Positions 27,912 through 36,708 of a stretch of DNA of 58,619 nucleotides are shown here, piece after piece. The stretch is from positions 1 through 58,619 of the forward strand of contig JAQVWN010000011.1 in assembly GCA_028749475.1 (NCBI GenBank), in the 5' to 3' direction. This stretch comes from Thomasclavelia sp. GTDB lineage: Bacteria > Bacillota_I > Bacilli_A > Erysipelotrichales > Coprobacillaceae. Within the stretch, counting starts at the first letter, position 1; every line of letters begins with the position of its first letter. The notes beneath the pieces are model-generated. The model did not search any database. It was not told the origin of the DNA and saw only the letters and a program-made list of their open reading frames with translations. A program made the position numbers and the translations under genes.

Positions 27912-29306
27912 TTACTTTTTAAGATATTCCACACATAACTTAGTTATTCCACTAAGCATATAATTACTGACATCCTTAAGAAAATAAAACTCAGGTAAAT
28001 AATCTTCATCAATAAAAGAAGATAAAGCAGTTTTTACTTCATTCATATCTGGAGTCATTTGAGAAGAAATGGCGACAGCTTCAGGACCAACAGTTACAAT
28101 TGATGGCAGTAAAGCTTTGGTTACTAACTCAAGATTGCCTTTTTCACTTAAAGCTAACTTTTCAATATCATCAGATAATTGCATTCTTCGAAGATAATAT
28201 CTTATTTCTCCAGCTATTCCATTTTTACCTCTTACTATTTTACCATTAATGATTATTCCTTGTCCCCCTACTCCATAGCCAAATGGTTGAGAATGATAAA
28301 TAATATTTTGATATTCAGGATGTTCCAATGAGAAGCCCATAACCGCTGCGTTAGCGTTATTGTAAGCAAATACTTTAATATGATATTTATCTTCAAAGGC
28401 TTCCTTTAAATCCACTATTTCTTCAGTATCAGATTCCATCAATAATTTATTATCTTTAACAATTCCTGGGGTTGCAATTCCGATTACATCAATATGTTTA
28501 TGTTTTAATAAAACGATGTCAATAATATCATATAAGTCATAAATACTAGTAGTTGATTTTATAATTTGATTACAATCAATAACTTCACATTTATCATATA
28601 ATCGATAGTATATCTTAGTGGAATTTCTCCCCATCCAAACAACAATTGATAAGATTCTATTATCGTACTGAGCACAGTGTACAAAGTTATCTTCTTGAAC
28701 TTCATTTTTAGAGTTATTAAACTTTTCTAACTCATCTTTGACATAATTGATGGTTGTTAGCGCATCATATGAAGCAAAAGCGGCAGTTGGAATTTGAAGG
28801 ACTAATTTATCAGGAATAGTATCTTGCAAACGTTTTAACATGTATCTTATCTGTGGTGCAATTAAAATAACATCATAGTTTTCAACATCTTGATAAATAC
28901 TTTGATAACTAACGGCATCAAAGTGGTAATCTAAACCTAGCATTTCTATTGTTGAATTAAGTTGTTCAGCAAACATAGAAGTAGTAAGTCCAGCAGAACA
29001 TGAAAGTAATACCCGAGTAGTTTTTTTATTTTTTAAACCAATTAATGATTGAACCATTTCATCATATAATTCTTTACAATGATCTTCATCATTTAATTCA
29101 AAATGTAAATAAAATACCGAAGAATTATCTTTGTATGCTGTAATTGAAAATTCCACAATCGTTTGATTTTCTATACTAGTAAAATTAATACTAGCCTCAC
29201 CATATTCTGTCTTTAGTTTAATTACATCATCACTTTCATTAACAATTTCATATTCTTCATTTTTATGACTTCTAATCCATTCTTTAAAATCAAAATTATT
29301 ATCCAT
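27912..29306 (-). CDS. three-part protein: unknown N-domain + PTS EIIB (Lac/Cel type) + degenerate ROK, paralog 1
   Basis: About 464 residues. Residues 1-92 are an unrecognised domain shared with the paralog at 32814-34205 (common pattern E[FY]G.ASI.F and FYLHF). Residues 97-198 are a lactose/cellobiose-type PTS EIIB: the phosphocysteine loop VLLSCSAGLTTS has Cys103, and DVILIAPQIRYMLK matches the family core. Residues 216-464 are ROK-like (IGIATPGIV, ANAAVMGF, GVGGQGIIINGKIVRG, AGEI). The ATP-phosphate DxGGT loop, the catalytic Asp (NDAN is NNAN, Asn317) and the CxCGxxGC zinc motif are missing. It is probably a sensor or regulator, not a kinase. The start at 29306 has AGAGG at good spacing. 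No EIIC or EIIA is encoded nearby. Confidence 0.85.
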   Translation of the reverse strand: MDNNFDFKEWIRSHKNEEYEIVNESDDVIKLKTEYGEASINFTSIENQTIVEFSITAYKDNSSVFYLHFELNDEDHCKELYDEMVQSLIGLKNKKTTRVLLSCSAGLTTSMFAEQLNSTIEMLGLDYHFDAVSYQSIYQDVENYDVILIAPQIRYMLKRLQDTIPDKLVLQIPTAAFASYDALTTINYVKDELEKFNNSKNEVQEDNFVHCAQYDNRILSIVVWMGRNSTKIYYRLYDKCEVIDCNQIIKSTTSIYDLYDIIDIVLLKHKHIDVIGIATPGIVKDNKLLMESDTEEIVDLKEAFEDKYHIKVFAYNNANAAVMGFSLEHPEYQNIIYHSQPFGYGVGGQGIIINGKIVRGKNGIAGEIRYYLRRMQLSDDIEKLALSEKGNLELVTKALLPSIVTVGPEAVAISSQMTPDMNEVKTALSSFIDEDYLPEFYFLKDVSNYMLSGITKLCVEYLKK

Positions 29307-29360
29307 ATTCATCCTCTTTTCTATGATGAGCTTATACTTAAACTTTAAACCATTAAAGTA

Positions 29361-29388
29361 AAAAATACTAGATTAGATCTAGTATTTC
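29361..29388 (-). terminator. terminator of the oxidoreductase operon
   Basis: A perfect 11-bp stem AAATACTAGAT/ATCTAGTATTT with a 3-nt loop and trailing U follows the stop of the YhhX-like gene. This separates it from EIIB-ROK gene 1, which therefore likely has its own promoter. Confidence 0.8.
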
Positions 29389-30413
29389 TATTTTAAGTTT
29401 TTAATACCTTCTTCTAAAATTTGCATTTGTAGCAATGTTTGAGAAGGAGTAATTGTTGGTTCTTTGCCATTGATAATAACTTGATAAATATCATCATATA
29501 CTCTTCCATAATCACCATTTGTAGAAACTACTTTTTCTTCATGATAATTATTATTTTCATCATAATATGTTAGTGTTCCATATTGTTCAGGTGTATCAAC
29601 CCCAAAGTCCTTATGATCAATTGGTAAATAAAACTTTTTTAAATCTGTTTCTTGTAAGTCTTTATAGTAGTGCTCAAACATTCCTTTTTTACCATAGACT
29701 ACAAAACTAGGACGACTTTTAATTCTAAAATATGAAGATTTTACTGATACTTTTAATTTATTGTAGTAAAGATCTAAATCAAAATAATCATTCATTCGAC
29801 CTTCACCTAGAAGTTGTCTAACATCATAATGAATACTATCCGGTTTACCAAAATAACTAATTACTTGGTCTAAAGTATGACAACCATGTCCATATAAATA
29901 AGAGTGATATGGATTAAACTCAGTAATTGATTCTGGTATTTCTGGACGATAATAATCAAAGTGCATTTCCAGTTCTAATAAATCACCTAATTTACCTGAT
30001 TCAATTACTTTTTGAACCGTTAAAAAGTCGGAATCAAATCTTCTATTTTGATAAGCTTGAATTAGAAGATTTTTACTTTTAGCTAAATCAAATAATTCTT
30101 TGGCTTCTTTATAAGTATCCATAAAAGGTTTTTCACATAAACAATTTTTATTATGTTCTAAAACCATTTTAGAAAATTCATAATGTTTTACCGGTGTAGT
30201 TACTACAACTAAATCTATTTGAGGATCGTTTAATAACTCATCAATATTGGTTGTATATTTAACATCTTCTATTTCTTTCCACTTATCATGTTTAATTGTA
30301 CGATTATAAATAGTTTTTACTTTAATATTATCTCTAGTTAATACAAATGGTAAATGATATCTATTTGTAGATTTACCATTTCCAATAAAACCTATTGTCA
30401 TTACTTTTGCCAT
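29388..30413 (-). CDS. Gfo/Idh/MocA oxidoreductase, YhhX-like
   Basis: An NAD(P)-dependent sugar or cyclitol oxidoreductase of about 341 residues. The Rossmann start IGFIGNGKSTNRYHLPFVL, the CEKPF motif with the catalytic Lys, YQNRRFDSDFLT and HFDYYRPE closely resemble E. coli YhhX as I remember it. The true start at 30413 is set by AGGAG upstream; the longer frame to 30440 lies inside the preceding gene. It ends a three-gene unit (UPF0303, Gfo 1, this gene). The substrate is unknown even for YhhX; a role in sugar, inositol or amino-sugar oxidation is inference. Confidence 0.88.
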   Translation of the reverse strand: MAKVMTIGFIGNGKSTNRYHLPFVLTRDNIKVKTIYNRTIKHDKWKEIEDVKYTTNIDELLNDPQIDLVVVTTPVKHYEFSKMVLEHNKNCLCEKPFMDTYKEAKELFDLAKSKNLLIQAYQNRRFDSDFLTVQKVIESGKLGDLLELEMHFDYYRPEIPESITEFNPYHSYLYGHGCHTLDQVISYFGKPDSIHYDVRQLLGEGRMNDYFDLDLYYNKLKVSVKSSYFRIKSRPSFVVYGKKGMFEHYYKDLQETDLKKFYLPIDHKDFGVDTPEQYGTLTYYDENNNYHEEKVVSTNGDYGRVYDDIYQVIINGKEPTITPSQTLLQMQILEEGIKNLK

Positions 30414-30423
30414 ATTTTTTCTC

Positions 30424-31404
30424 CTATTTATCATTATCAAATATTACATTTACTTGTTTACGAGCAGTTTCCATAACTTTAGAAACGATTAAACTATTAT
30501 CCAACATTTTATTAGCAGTTATAAAATCCAATTCATTAATAATTCGATTGAATTCAATAAATTCGTAATATAAACGATGTTTAGGATCTTCAACTTTAAT
30601 TGTTTCTTTATCACCCTTATTACTACTTACTTCGTATTCGACAGATTGAGACATTGGAGTTGTAATTTTAATAAAACCTTCATCTCCTTGAATAGTATTA
30701 ACTACTGGTGCCTGACAGTCTTTAGCTCCAATACACACGGCTTTAAATGTTCCATAATCTAAAGTTAAAATTCCACTAGTATCAATTCCTTTTTCGATGT
30801 TTGCTTCATAGTTTACTTCTTTGGGTTGACCAAATAAATTAACCACTGTTGAAAGGTTATAAACATTAATATCCATTAATGCTCCACCTGCTTTATGATA
30901 ATCAAACACTGGTAAGATTTGTCCTTGTTTAAAAGCATTATATCTAGATGAATATTGAGAATAATTCATTGAAACAATCTTGATTTTACCAACTTTACCA
31001 ATATCTTTTTGAATTCCTTTAAAAACTGGTATGTAAGGAATATTCATAGCTTCTAAGATAATTTTATTTTGTTTTTTAGCAATAGTTATTAAATCTTTTA
31101 ATTCTTTTGAGTTTGCAGTTATTGGCTTTTCAATAATTACATGTTTACCTTTAAGTAAAGCTTTTTTAGCAAATGAATAATGTAAGAAATTAGGTAAAGC
31201 CACATAAATAGTATCAACATCACTATCTAATAGTTCATCATAATCTAAAGTGTAGCCACTTATCTTATGTTTACTGATCATTTCTTTAGCTAAATCGATT
31301 GTACTTTCTGTTGCTAGAATAGTAGCATCTTCAATACCTAAAATATCAAAAGTGTTCATTAAGTCTTGAACAATCATTCCGGTTCCTAATATTCCAAGTT
31401 TCAT
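30424..31404 (-). CDS. Gfo/Idh/MocA oxidoreductase
   Basis: A 326-residue dinucleotide-dependent oxidoreductase. The N-terminal Rossmann fold has LGILGTGMIVQDL, and the catalytic EKP motif appears in VIIEKPITAN. A C-terminal GFO_IDH_MocA domain follows (GGALMDINVYNLSTVVNLFG). It is only distantly similar to the YhhX-like enzyme encoded next, so the pair are not recent duplicates. Its ATG overlaps the stop of the UPF0303 gene by four bases. Two consecutive dehydrogenases suggest a short oxidation/reduction route on a sugar, but no isomerase, aldolase or permease accompanies them. Confidence 0.88.
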   Translation of the reverse strand: MKLGILGTGMIVQDLMNTFDILGIEDATILATESTIDLAKEMISKHKISGYTLDYDELLDSDVDTIYVALPNFLHYSFAKKALLKGKHVIIEKPITANSKELKDLITIAKKQNKIILEAMNIPYIPVFKGIQKDIGKVGKIKIVSMNYSQYSSRYNAFKQGQILPVFDYHKAGGALMDINVYNLSTVVNLFGQPKEVNYEANIEKGIDTSGILTLDYGTFKAVCIGAKDCQAPVVNTIQGDEGFIKITTPMSQSVEYEVSSNKGDKETIKVEDPKHRLYYEFIEFNRIINELDFITANKMLDNSLIVSKVMETARKQVNVIFDNDK

Positions 31405-31826
31405 TTAAATTCCCTCATCTTTCTAAGTGCTTTTATTATTAACTCATGATCCTTATCATGTTCTAATCCTGATATACAAAATACTCCTTTTACTTCGCTA
31501 TTTTCTATTAAAGGAAAACCTCCTCCACATATTACATATTTATCATCATTTTCTAATTCTTGATAGTCCTTAGAATTTTCAAAAACATAATATGAACTAT
31601 GGTTAGTTTTTAAAACTGTGTTCTCTTTTCTATTTAACCATTCTTCACCATTTTTATCATCCATTAAGTATTGAAAGACAATATCTTTATTGTAGGTTAC
31701 TCTAATACGAACATTTTTTAACTTTTCTTCTTTAATTATTTCTAAAACATTCATTCCAAATTCTAAAGCTTGATGATGTTGAAATGATTTAAAAGTAAAA
31801 TGCTTTTCTAATTGTAAAGTATTCAT
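31401..31826 (-). CDS. UPF0303 / heme-degrading-domain (HbpS-GlcG fold) protein
   Basis: A 141-residue protein resembling the UPF0303 family (Haem_degrading fold): F....A..FG segments near the N-terminus, VRIRVTYNKDIVFQYLMDDKNGEEWLNRK in the middle, and GGGFPLIENSEVKGVFCISGLEHDKDHELI at the end. Despite the Pfam name, heme degradation is not shown for this subgroup. Family members often sit beside sugar oxidoreductases. It is the first gene of the three-gene unit, with AGGAG upstream. Confidence 0.8.
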   Translation of the reverse strand: MNTLQLEKHFTFKSFQHHQALEFGMNVLEIIKEEKLKNVRIRVTYNKDIVFQYLMDDKNGEEWLNRKENTVLKTNHSSYYVFENSKDYQELENDDKYVICGGGFPLIENSEVKGVFCISGLEHDKDHELIIKALRKMREFK

Positions 31827-31935
31827 AGTTATCTCCTTTATGATTTAATTCTAACATAAGAATTATTTGATAAAAGTTTAAAAGATAAATATGGAAAAAA
31901 AGTAAAAAGAAAAGAAATAAAAGAAGAATAATATC

Positions 31936-32781
31936 TTACTTTTTTTCCTTTTCTAGTTTATCGATATATCTTTTTCTTTGATTATTTATCTTATAATTCT
32001 TAGAAAAGAGTAAAGCGTAAATAGTATTTAAAATATATTCAAAGACAAATTGAGAATAGAAAGTAGCTATTTTACTATCATGTTCTTTGTCACTTATAAG
32101 TAATGTATAATCACTGTATTTAGATATTACTGAATTATCATTAGCGGTTATACTAACAATTTTTGTACCATTGTTTTTTAATAATGAAGTACATTTATCA
32201 AATACATTTTTACCCTTATAACTAATGAATAAAGCTAAATCATTACTAGTAGTATTGATACTATTAGCGATAGCTTCCCCATTTTCATTGGCATTTATAA
32301 TATAAATGTTAAGTTTAGTTAGTTTATTAATAAAAGCTTTAACAGTAATAGAAGTGTCTCCGGTGGCATAAATAAATACTCTACTTGCTTCACTTATTTC
32401 ATTGACAATCTTCTCTAATTTATTAACATCTAGATTACTTAAAACTACATCTATGCTTTCTTTATATAATGAAGCCATATTTTTTACTATTTCATTAGTA
32501 TTTTGTAGATCATAAAAAGGCGATGAAAAATCAATTGTTTCATTTAGATATTTCTTAGATTCTAATTCTTTAATCATTTCTATTTTAAAGTCTTTATAAC
32601 CTTTAAAGCCTAGTTTTTGACAAAGTCTAATAATTGTTCCATTAGATGTGTATGTCTTAGACGCTAGTAGCGTAATAGTCATATTAGTAAATTCAGATTG
32701 ATTATTAATAATATAATTAATTATCTCTTGTTCACCTTTAGAATAAGTATTTAATTGTTTGGTCATTTTTTCAATTAACAT
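31936..32781 (-). CDS. RpiR/MurR-family regulator (HTH + SIS domain), second copy in the island
   Basis: A 281-residue protein. The HTH_6 domain lies at about 1-75 (NMTITLLASKTYTSNGTIIRLCQKLGFKGYKDFK). The SIS domain at about 125-250 keeps the serine/threonine-rich sugar-phosphate loop (IYATGDTSITVKAF; ISYKGKNVFD). It follows EIIB-ROK gene 2 by 32 bp and precedes the UPF0303/Gfo unit, so it is well placed to control the island. It is not closely similar to the RpiR at 25888-26670. GAGG lies upstream of the ATG. Confidence 0.9.
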   Translation of the reverse strand: MLIEKMTKQLNTYSKGEQEIINYIINNQSEFTNMTITLLASKTYTSNGTIIRLCQKLGFKGYKDFKIEMIKELESKKYLNETIDFSSPFYDLQNTNEIVKNMASLYKESIDVVLSNLDVNKLEKIVNEISEASRVFIYATGDTSITVKAFINKLTKLNIYIINANENGEAIANSINTTSNDLALFISYKGKNVFDKCTSLLKNNGTKIVSITANDNSVISKYSDYTLLISDKEHDSKIATFYSQFVFEYILNTIYALLFSKNYKINNQRKRYIDKLEKEKK

Positions 32782-32813
32782 TTACTTTCCTCTTTTAAAT
32801 TATATCATAGAAC

Positions 32814-34205
32814 TTATTGATCTTGAGCACAGAGAATTAATTGACCTGGTAAAGTATAACTATCTAGTCTTTCTTCAATTCTTATTTCTGGAATATACTT
32901 TTGTGGAATATTTTTTTCAACATTTACAACTAAACTACTTAAAGATTCTTTTGAAAGTAAAGAATCAAAAACAACTATTAGTTCAGGTGCTAAGGTAACA
33001 GATAAATTAGTAATTATATTACTAACTAACTCAACCATTCCTTCAGGAGTCTTATTTAAAACTAAAGGATGATTAGAAATATTAAGTGACATATATTGAA
33101 CTTCTCCTGCCAGTGATTTATTTCCTCGATGAAGACGACCATCAATAATGTTTCCTACACCACCATAATTATTAATTGGTTGAAAGTATACACAGATATT
33201 CTTATATTTATCTTGTGTTGCATAATAACCAACAGCTGCCGTATTTACATCATTACAAACAATCACTTTTCTATCTTTATACTTATTTCGAGCAGAGGTT
33301 AATAGATTTGTTGAACTTAGTCCATGAACATCGGCATAATCAACATATCCATCAACTATTATTCCTGGAATAGATATGCCAATTGATTCTACCTTTGGTT
33401 CAATTAATAATACTGTGTCAATGATATCAAAGATGTCACTAACATCTAATTGATATTTTATGATTTCGCTATCTAAAACTATCTTATTATTTTTATCGTA
33501 CACTCGATATAAAGCATGAATTCTTCCAGAATTACGAATTATTGATAAAACAAATATTTTATTATGTTCGGGCATTTCATTTTTTATTTCGATTGGTTTA
33601 TTTTGTTGGGATATTTTTTCATTTTGTTTAAGAACGGATTCTTTTTCCATTATTCTAATCATCGCGGCAACATCATATGTAGCAAATACTTTAGTAGGAA
33701 TTTCTAATACTCTTTTATCTTTAAATAAATTGGTTATCCGTTTACTTTCATAGGCTATTTGAGGAACTAACATAACTAAGTCATATTTTTCGATTTCATT
33801 ATATAAATTTAAATATGACGTTGCTTGAATATCATAATCTAGTTTTAAAAGTTTTAAAGCTTCTCTCACTCTTCCAGCAAAATAAGAAGTAGTAAGACCA
33901 CCAGTACAACATAAAAGAACTTTAAAGACAACTTTTTTGCTTAAGTGATTATAAGCATCCATTAATTCTTTGTACAGTTTTTTAGCATGAGAAAACGTTT
34001 TATATTGGAAATGAAGGTAAAATTCATTTTCTTTGGTTTTGGCATTTGTGACAATAAACTCGATAATATCAAGATTATTAAATGTAATACTGGCATAACC
34101 AAATTCATTTACAATATTAATTTCGGTTGGAGAAACATTTACTTTAGATTTTGGATATTCATTAGATAATATCCAACTATAAAATTCCTGAACATTAGCT
34201 TCCAT
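32814..34205 (-). CDS. three-part protein: unknown N-domain + PTS EIIB + ROK-like, paralog 2
   Basis: A 463-residue protein with the same architecture as the one at 27912-29306. The shared N-domain is 1-90 (EFGYASITF, FYLHF). The EIIB domain is about 95-190, with VLLCCTGGLTTS (phosphocysteine most likely Cys100) and YDLVMLVPQIAYESKR. The ROK-like domain is about 215-463. The catalytic Asp is kept here (CNDVN, Asp319), unlike in paralog 1, but the DxGGT phosphate loop and the CxCGxxGC zinc motif are absent. The two copies share the domain plan but are clearly diverged. It heads a probable unit with the RpiR regulator. Sugar-dependent phosphotransfer signalling is inferred from domains only. 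Confidence 0.85.
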   Translation of the reverse strand: MEANVQEFYSWILSNEYPKSKVNVSPTEINIVNEFGYASITFNNLDIIEFIVTNAKTKENEFYLHFQYKTFSHAKKLYKELMDAYNHLSKKVVFKVLLCCTGGLTTSYFAGRVREALKLLKLDYDIQATSYLNLYNEIEKYDLVMLVPQIAYESKRITNLFKDKRVLEIPTKVFATYDVAAMIRIMEKESVLKQNEKISQQNKPIEIKNEMPEHNKIFVLSIIRNSGRIHALYRVYDKNNKIVLDSEIIKYQLDVSDIFDIIDTVLLIEPKVESIGISIPGIIVDGYVDYADVHGLSSTNLLTSARNKYKDRKVIVCNDVNTAAVGYYATQDKYKNICVYFQPINNYGGVGNIIDGRLHRGNKSLAGEVQYMSLNISNHPLVLNKTPEGMVELVSNIITNLSVTLAPELIVVFDSLLSKESLSSLVVNVEKNIPQKYIPEIRIEERLDSYTLPGQLILCAQDQ

Positions 34206-34269
34206 ATTTATACCTCTATTTAATTATACATTTTTATTTTAATTGATTTGGATATTTTCAGTTTTAGAA

Positions 34270-34303
34270 ATTAAAATCTCATATCAATAAGATATGAGAT
34301 TAA
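34270..34303 (-). terminator. terminator after the SDR/pckA unit
   Basis: A perfect 10-bp stem ATCTCATATC/GATATGAGAT, 5-nt loop and trailing U on the minus strand, three bases past the SDR stop. Confidence 0.75.
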
Positions 34304-34305
34304 AA

Positions 34306-35076
34306 TTATCTATTAATAATAGTTCCGGCAATCATTCTAAGAATAGTTTTAGGAAGAACTCTTGCAAAGAAACTAACTACGTAAGCAATAAAACTAGTAT
34401 ACTTTAATACTGTCCCCTTCATTAAGGCTTTATACCCTACCTTCGCAACATTTTCTGGTTCTTGTGGCTTTAAGAATTTAAACATTCCCTTTCCAATTAA
34501 ATCAGCACTTGTTTCAAAGTTAGTATTAACTGGTCCCGGGCAAAGGGCACAAACTGTAATATTTGTGTCTTTAAGTTCATATGAAAGTGCTTGAGAAAAA
34601 GAACTCACAAAAGCTTTAGAGGCATAATAGGTAGCCATATAAGGTCCTGGAATAGTTGCAGCAATTGAAGAGATGTTTAAAACATAACCTTTATCAAGAT
34701 CTTTCATATCATTAATAAAGTAATATGTTAAATTCATTAAAGTTTTAATATTCACTTCAATTAATTGATTTTGTTTATCAATATCACTAGAAATGAAATC
34801 TCTAGCATAACCAAATCCAGCATTGTTTATTAAAACATTTATTTCTAATTCATTATCTAAACAGTATTCATAAATTTCTTTGGCTGAATCAGGTAAAGAT
34901 AAATCTTTGCTAATCACAATAATATCAATCATATATTCTTTTTCTAATTCAGTTTTAATACTATTTAGTCTTTCTAAGTTTCTTGCAATAAGGATTAAGT
35001 TATGGCCCGCACTTGCAAAACGATAAGCAAGTGCTTTACCAATTCCACTACTAGCACCAGTAATAAGTGTATACAT
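34306..35076 (-). CDS. short-chain dehydrogenase/reductase (DltE-like)
   Basis: A 256-residue classical SDR. The cofactor loop is TGASSGIGKALA near the start, followed by NNAGFG and the catalytic Ser in NISSIAATIPG with YYASKAF holding the YxxxK pair. The C-terminal stretch is hydrophobic (AYVVSFFARVLP), as in SDRs close to membranes. Nine bases separate it from the pckA stop, so it is probably co-transcribed. The substrate is not predictable. Confidence 0.9.
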   Translation of the reverse strand: MYTLITGASSGIGKALAYRFASAGHNLILIARNLERLNSIKTELEKEYMIDIIVISKDLSLPDSAKEIYEYCLDNELEINVLINNAGFGYARDFISSDIDKQNQLIEVNIKTLMNLTYYFINDMKDLDKGYVLNISSIAATIPGPYMATYYASKAFVSSFSQALSYELKDTNITVCALCPGPVNTNFETSADLIGKGMFKFLKPQEPENVAKVGYKALMKGTVLKYTSFIAYVVSFFARVLPKTILRMIAGTIINR

Positions 35077-35085
35077 AATTTTCTC

Positions 35086-36687
35086 CTAACTATCTTTTTT
35101 AGACTTAGGCCCTGCTTTTTTAATTATATTAGCGTCTTTCATTTTAGAATATTTACTATCAAAGTTATGCTCAAATAGAATAGCTAATTCATTTCTTTGA
35201 AACTTATAAGCATCTTTATCTTGCCATGAATTTTGAGGGTTAAGTATTTCTGATGGTATTCCACGACATTCAGTCGGAATATCTAAATTCAAAACATCAT
35301 CATGAACATATTTTACCTCATCTAAGAAACCACTTAAAGCCGCACTAACCATTGCTCTAGTATATTCAAGGGCAATACGTTTACCAACTCCAAATTGGCC
35401 ACCTTGCCATCCAGTATTTACTAAAAATACATTTGAATGGTGTTTATCAATTTTTTCTCCTAACATTTTAGCATAGATTAAAGGATTCATCGGTAAGAAT
35501 GGTTCCCCAAAACATGCTGAGAATGTTGGTTGAGGTTTAGTAATTCCTCTTTCAGTACCCGGTATTTTAGAAGTAAAACCAGTAATATAATGATACATCG
35601 CTGCTTCTTTAGAAAGTCTACTTATTGGTGGTAATACTCCGAAAGCATCAGCAGTTAAGAAAATTATATTATTTGGATTACGACCAATTCCAGGTATTTG
35701 CGAATTGTTGATAAAATATGTTGGATAAGCAACCCTCGTATTACTAGTTAAACTATCATCAAAGTAATCAGGTGCTCTATTATATTTATTAACAACTACA
35801 TTTTCTAAAACAGAGCCAAATTTAATGGCGTTATAAATATCAGCTTCTTTATATGGATCTAAGTTAATACATTTTGCATAACATCCACCTTCAAAGTTAA
35901 AGATACCATAATCTGACCAACCATGTTCATCATCTCCAATAAGTTTTCTTGTTGGATCAGCAGAAATAGTTGTTTTACCAGTTCCAGAAAGTCCGAAGAA
36001 TATGGCTGTATTTCCAGTACGAGGATTTAAGTTAGAACTACAATGCATAGGTAAAACATCTTCCTTAGTCATTAAATAGTTCATAACTGAAAAGATACTC
36101 TTTTTAATTTCTCCAGAATATTTAGTACCGGCAATTAAAACAGTTCGATCTTCAAAATTAACAATTATAGCGGCTTCAGAATGAGTACCATCTATTTCCG
36201 GTACACATTTAAAACCAGGAGCAACAATAATATTAAAATCAGGCTCTCCATAAATCTCTAATTCTTCTTTTGATGGTCTAATCAATAATTGATGAATAAA
36301 TAGATTTTGAGAAGCTAATTCATTAATTACTCTAAATTTCTTAGTGTAATGAACATCAGCTCCAGCAAATCCATCAAAAATATATATATCTTTGTGATTT
36401 AAATACTTAGTCATTTTTTCTTTTAATTTAAAATATTTATCTTCATCGATAGGTTTATTTACTTTTCCCCAGTTAATATCATCATGAATAGCTTTTGTAT
36501 CAACTATAAACTTATCATCTGGACTTCTTCCAGTATATTTTCCAGTTTCAATTACTAAGGCACCTGTTTCACTTAGTTTTCCTTCATTTCTTTTTAAAGC
36601 CGCTTCGACAAGTAAAACAGCACTTAAATTACGATAGACATTAGTTGGTGAAGTAATACCTATATTTTCTATTCCATATTTGTTCAT
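35086..36687 (-). CDS. pckA: phosphoenolpyruvate carboxykinase (ATP)
   Basis: Interconverts oxaloacetate plus ATP with PEP, CO2 and ADP; gluconeogenic, or anaplerotic in some anaerobes. The length of 533 is typical for the ATP-type enzyme. It has the kinase-1a loop GLSGTGKTT near residue 235, metal and substrate residues in LIGDDEHGWSD, and FLTADAFGVLPPI. ATG at 36687 has AGGAG upstream. A cre-like box overlaps the -35 of its promoter, suggesting repression on good sugars. Confidence 0.97.
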   Translation of the reverse strand: MNKYGIENIGITSPTNVYRNLSAVLLVEAALKRNEGKLSETGALVIETGKYTGRSPDDKFIVDTKAIHDDINWGKVNKPIDEDKYFKLKEKMTKYLNHKDIYIFDGFAGADVHYTKKFRVINELASQNLFIHQLLIRPSKEELEIYGEPDFNIIVAPGFKCVPEIDGTHSEAAIIVNFEDRTVLIAGTKYSGEIKKSIFSVMNYLMTKEDVLPMHCSSNLNPRTGNTAIFFGLSGTGKTTISADPTRKLIGDDEHGWSDYGIFNFEGGCYAKCINLDPYKEADIYNAIKFGSVLENVVVNKYNRAPDYFDDSLTSNTRVAYPTYFINNSQIPGIGRNPNNIIFLTADAFGVLPPISRLSKEAAMYHYITGFTSKIPGTERGITKPQPTFSACFGEPFLPMNPLIYAKMLGEKIDKHHSNVFLVNTGWQGGQFGVGKRIALEYTRAMVSAALSGFLDEVKYVHDDVLNLDIPTECRGIPSEILNPQNSWQDKDAYKFQRNELAILFEHNFDSKYSKMKDANIIKKAGPKSKKDS

Positions 36688-36708
36688 ATTTATCTCCTTA
36701 TTTATTCT

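Noticed and set aside
31827-31935. Small gene or RNA in the AT-rich gap between UPF0303 and RpiR genes
   Set aside because: Only low-complexity A/T sequence and a weak promoter-like box were seen; no frame with a ribosome site and no stable hairpin.
27912-34205. Calling the ROK-containing genes glucokinases
   Set aside because: Phosphate loop and zinc motif are missing in both, and the catalytic Asp is missing in one; the EIIB fusion also argues against a simple kinase.
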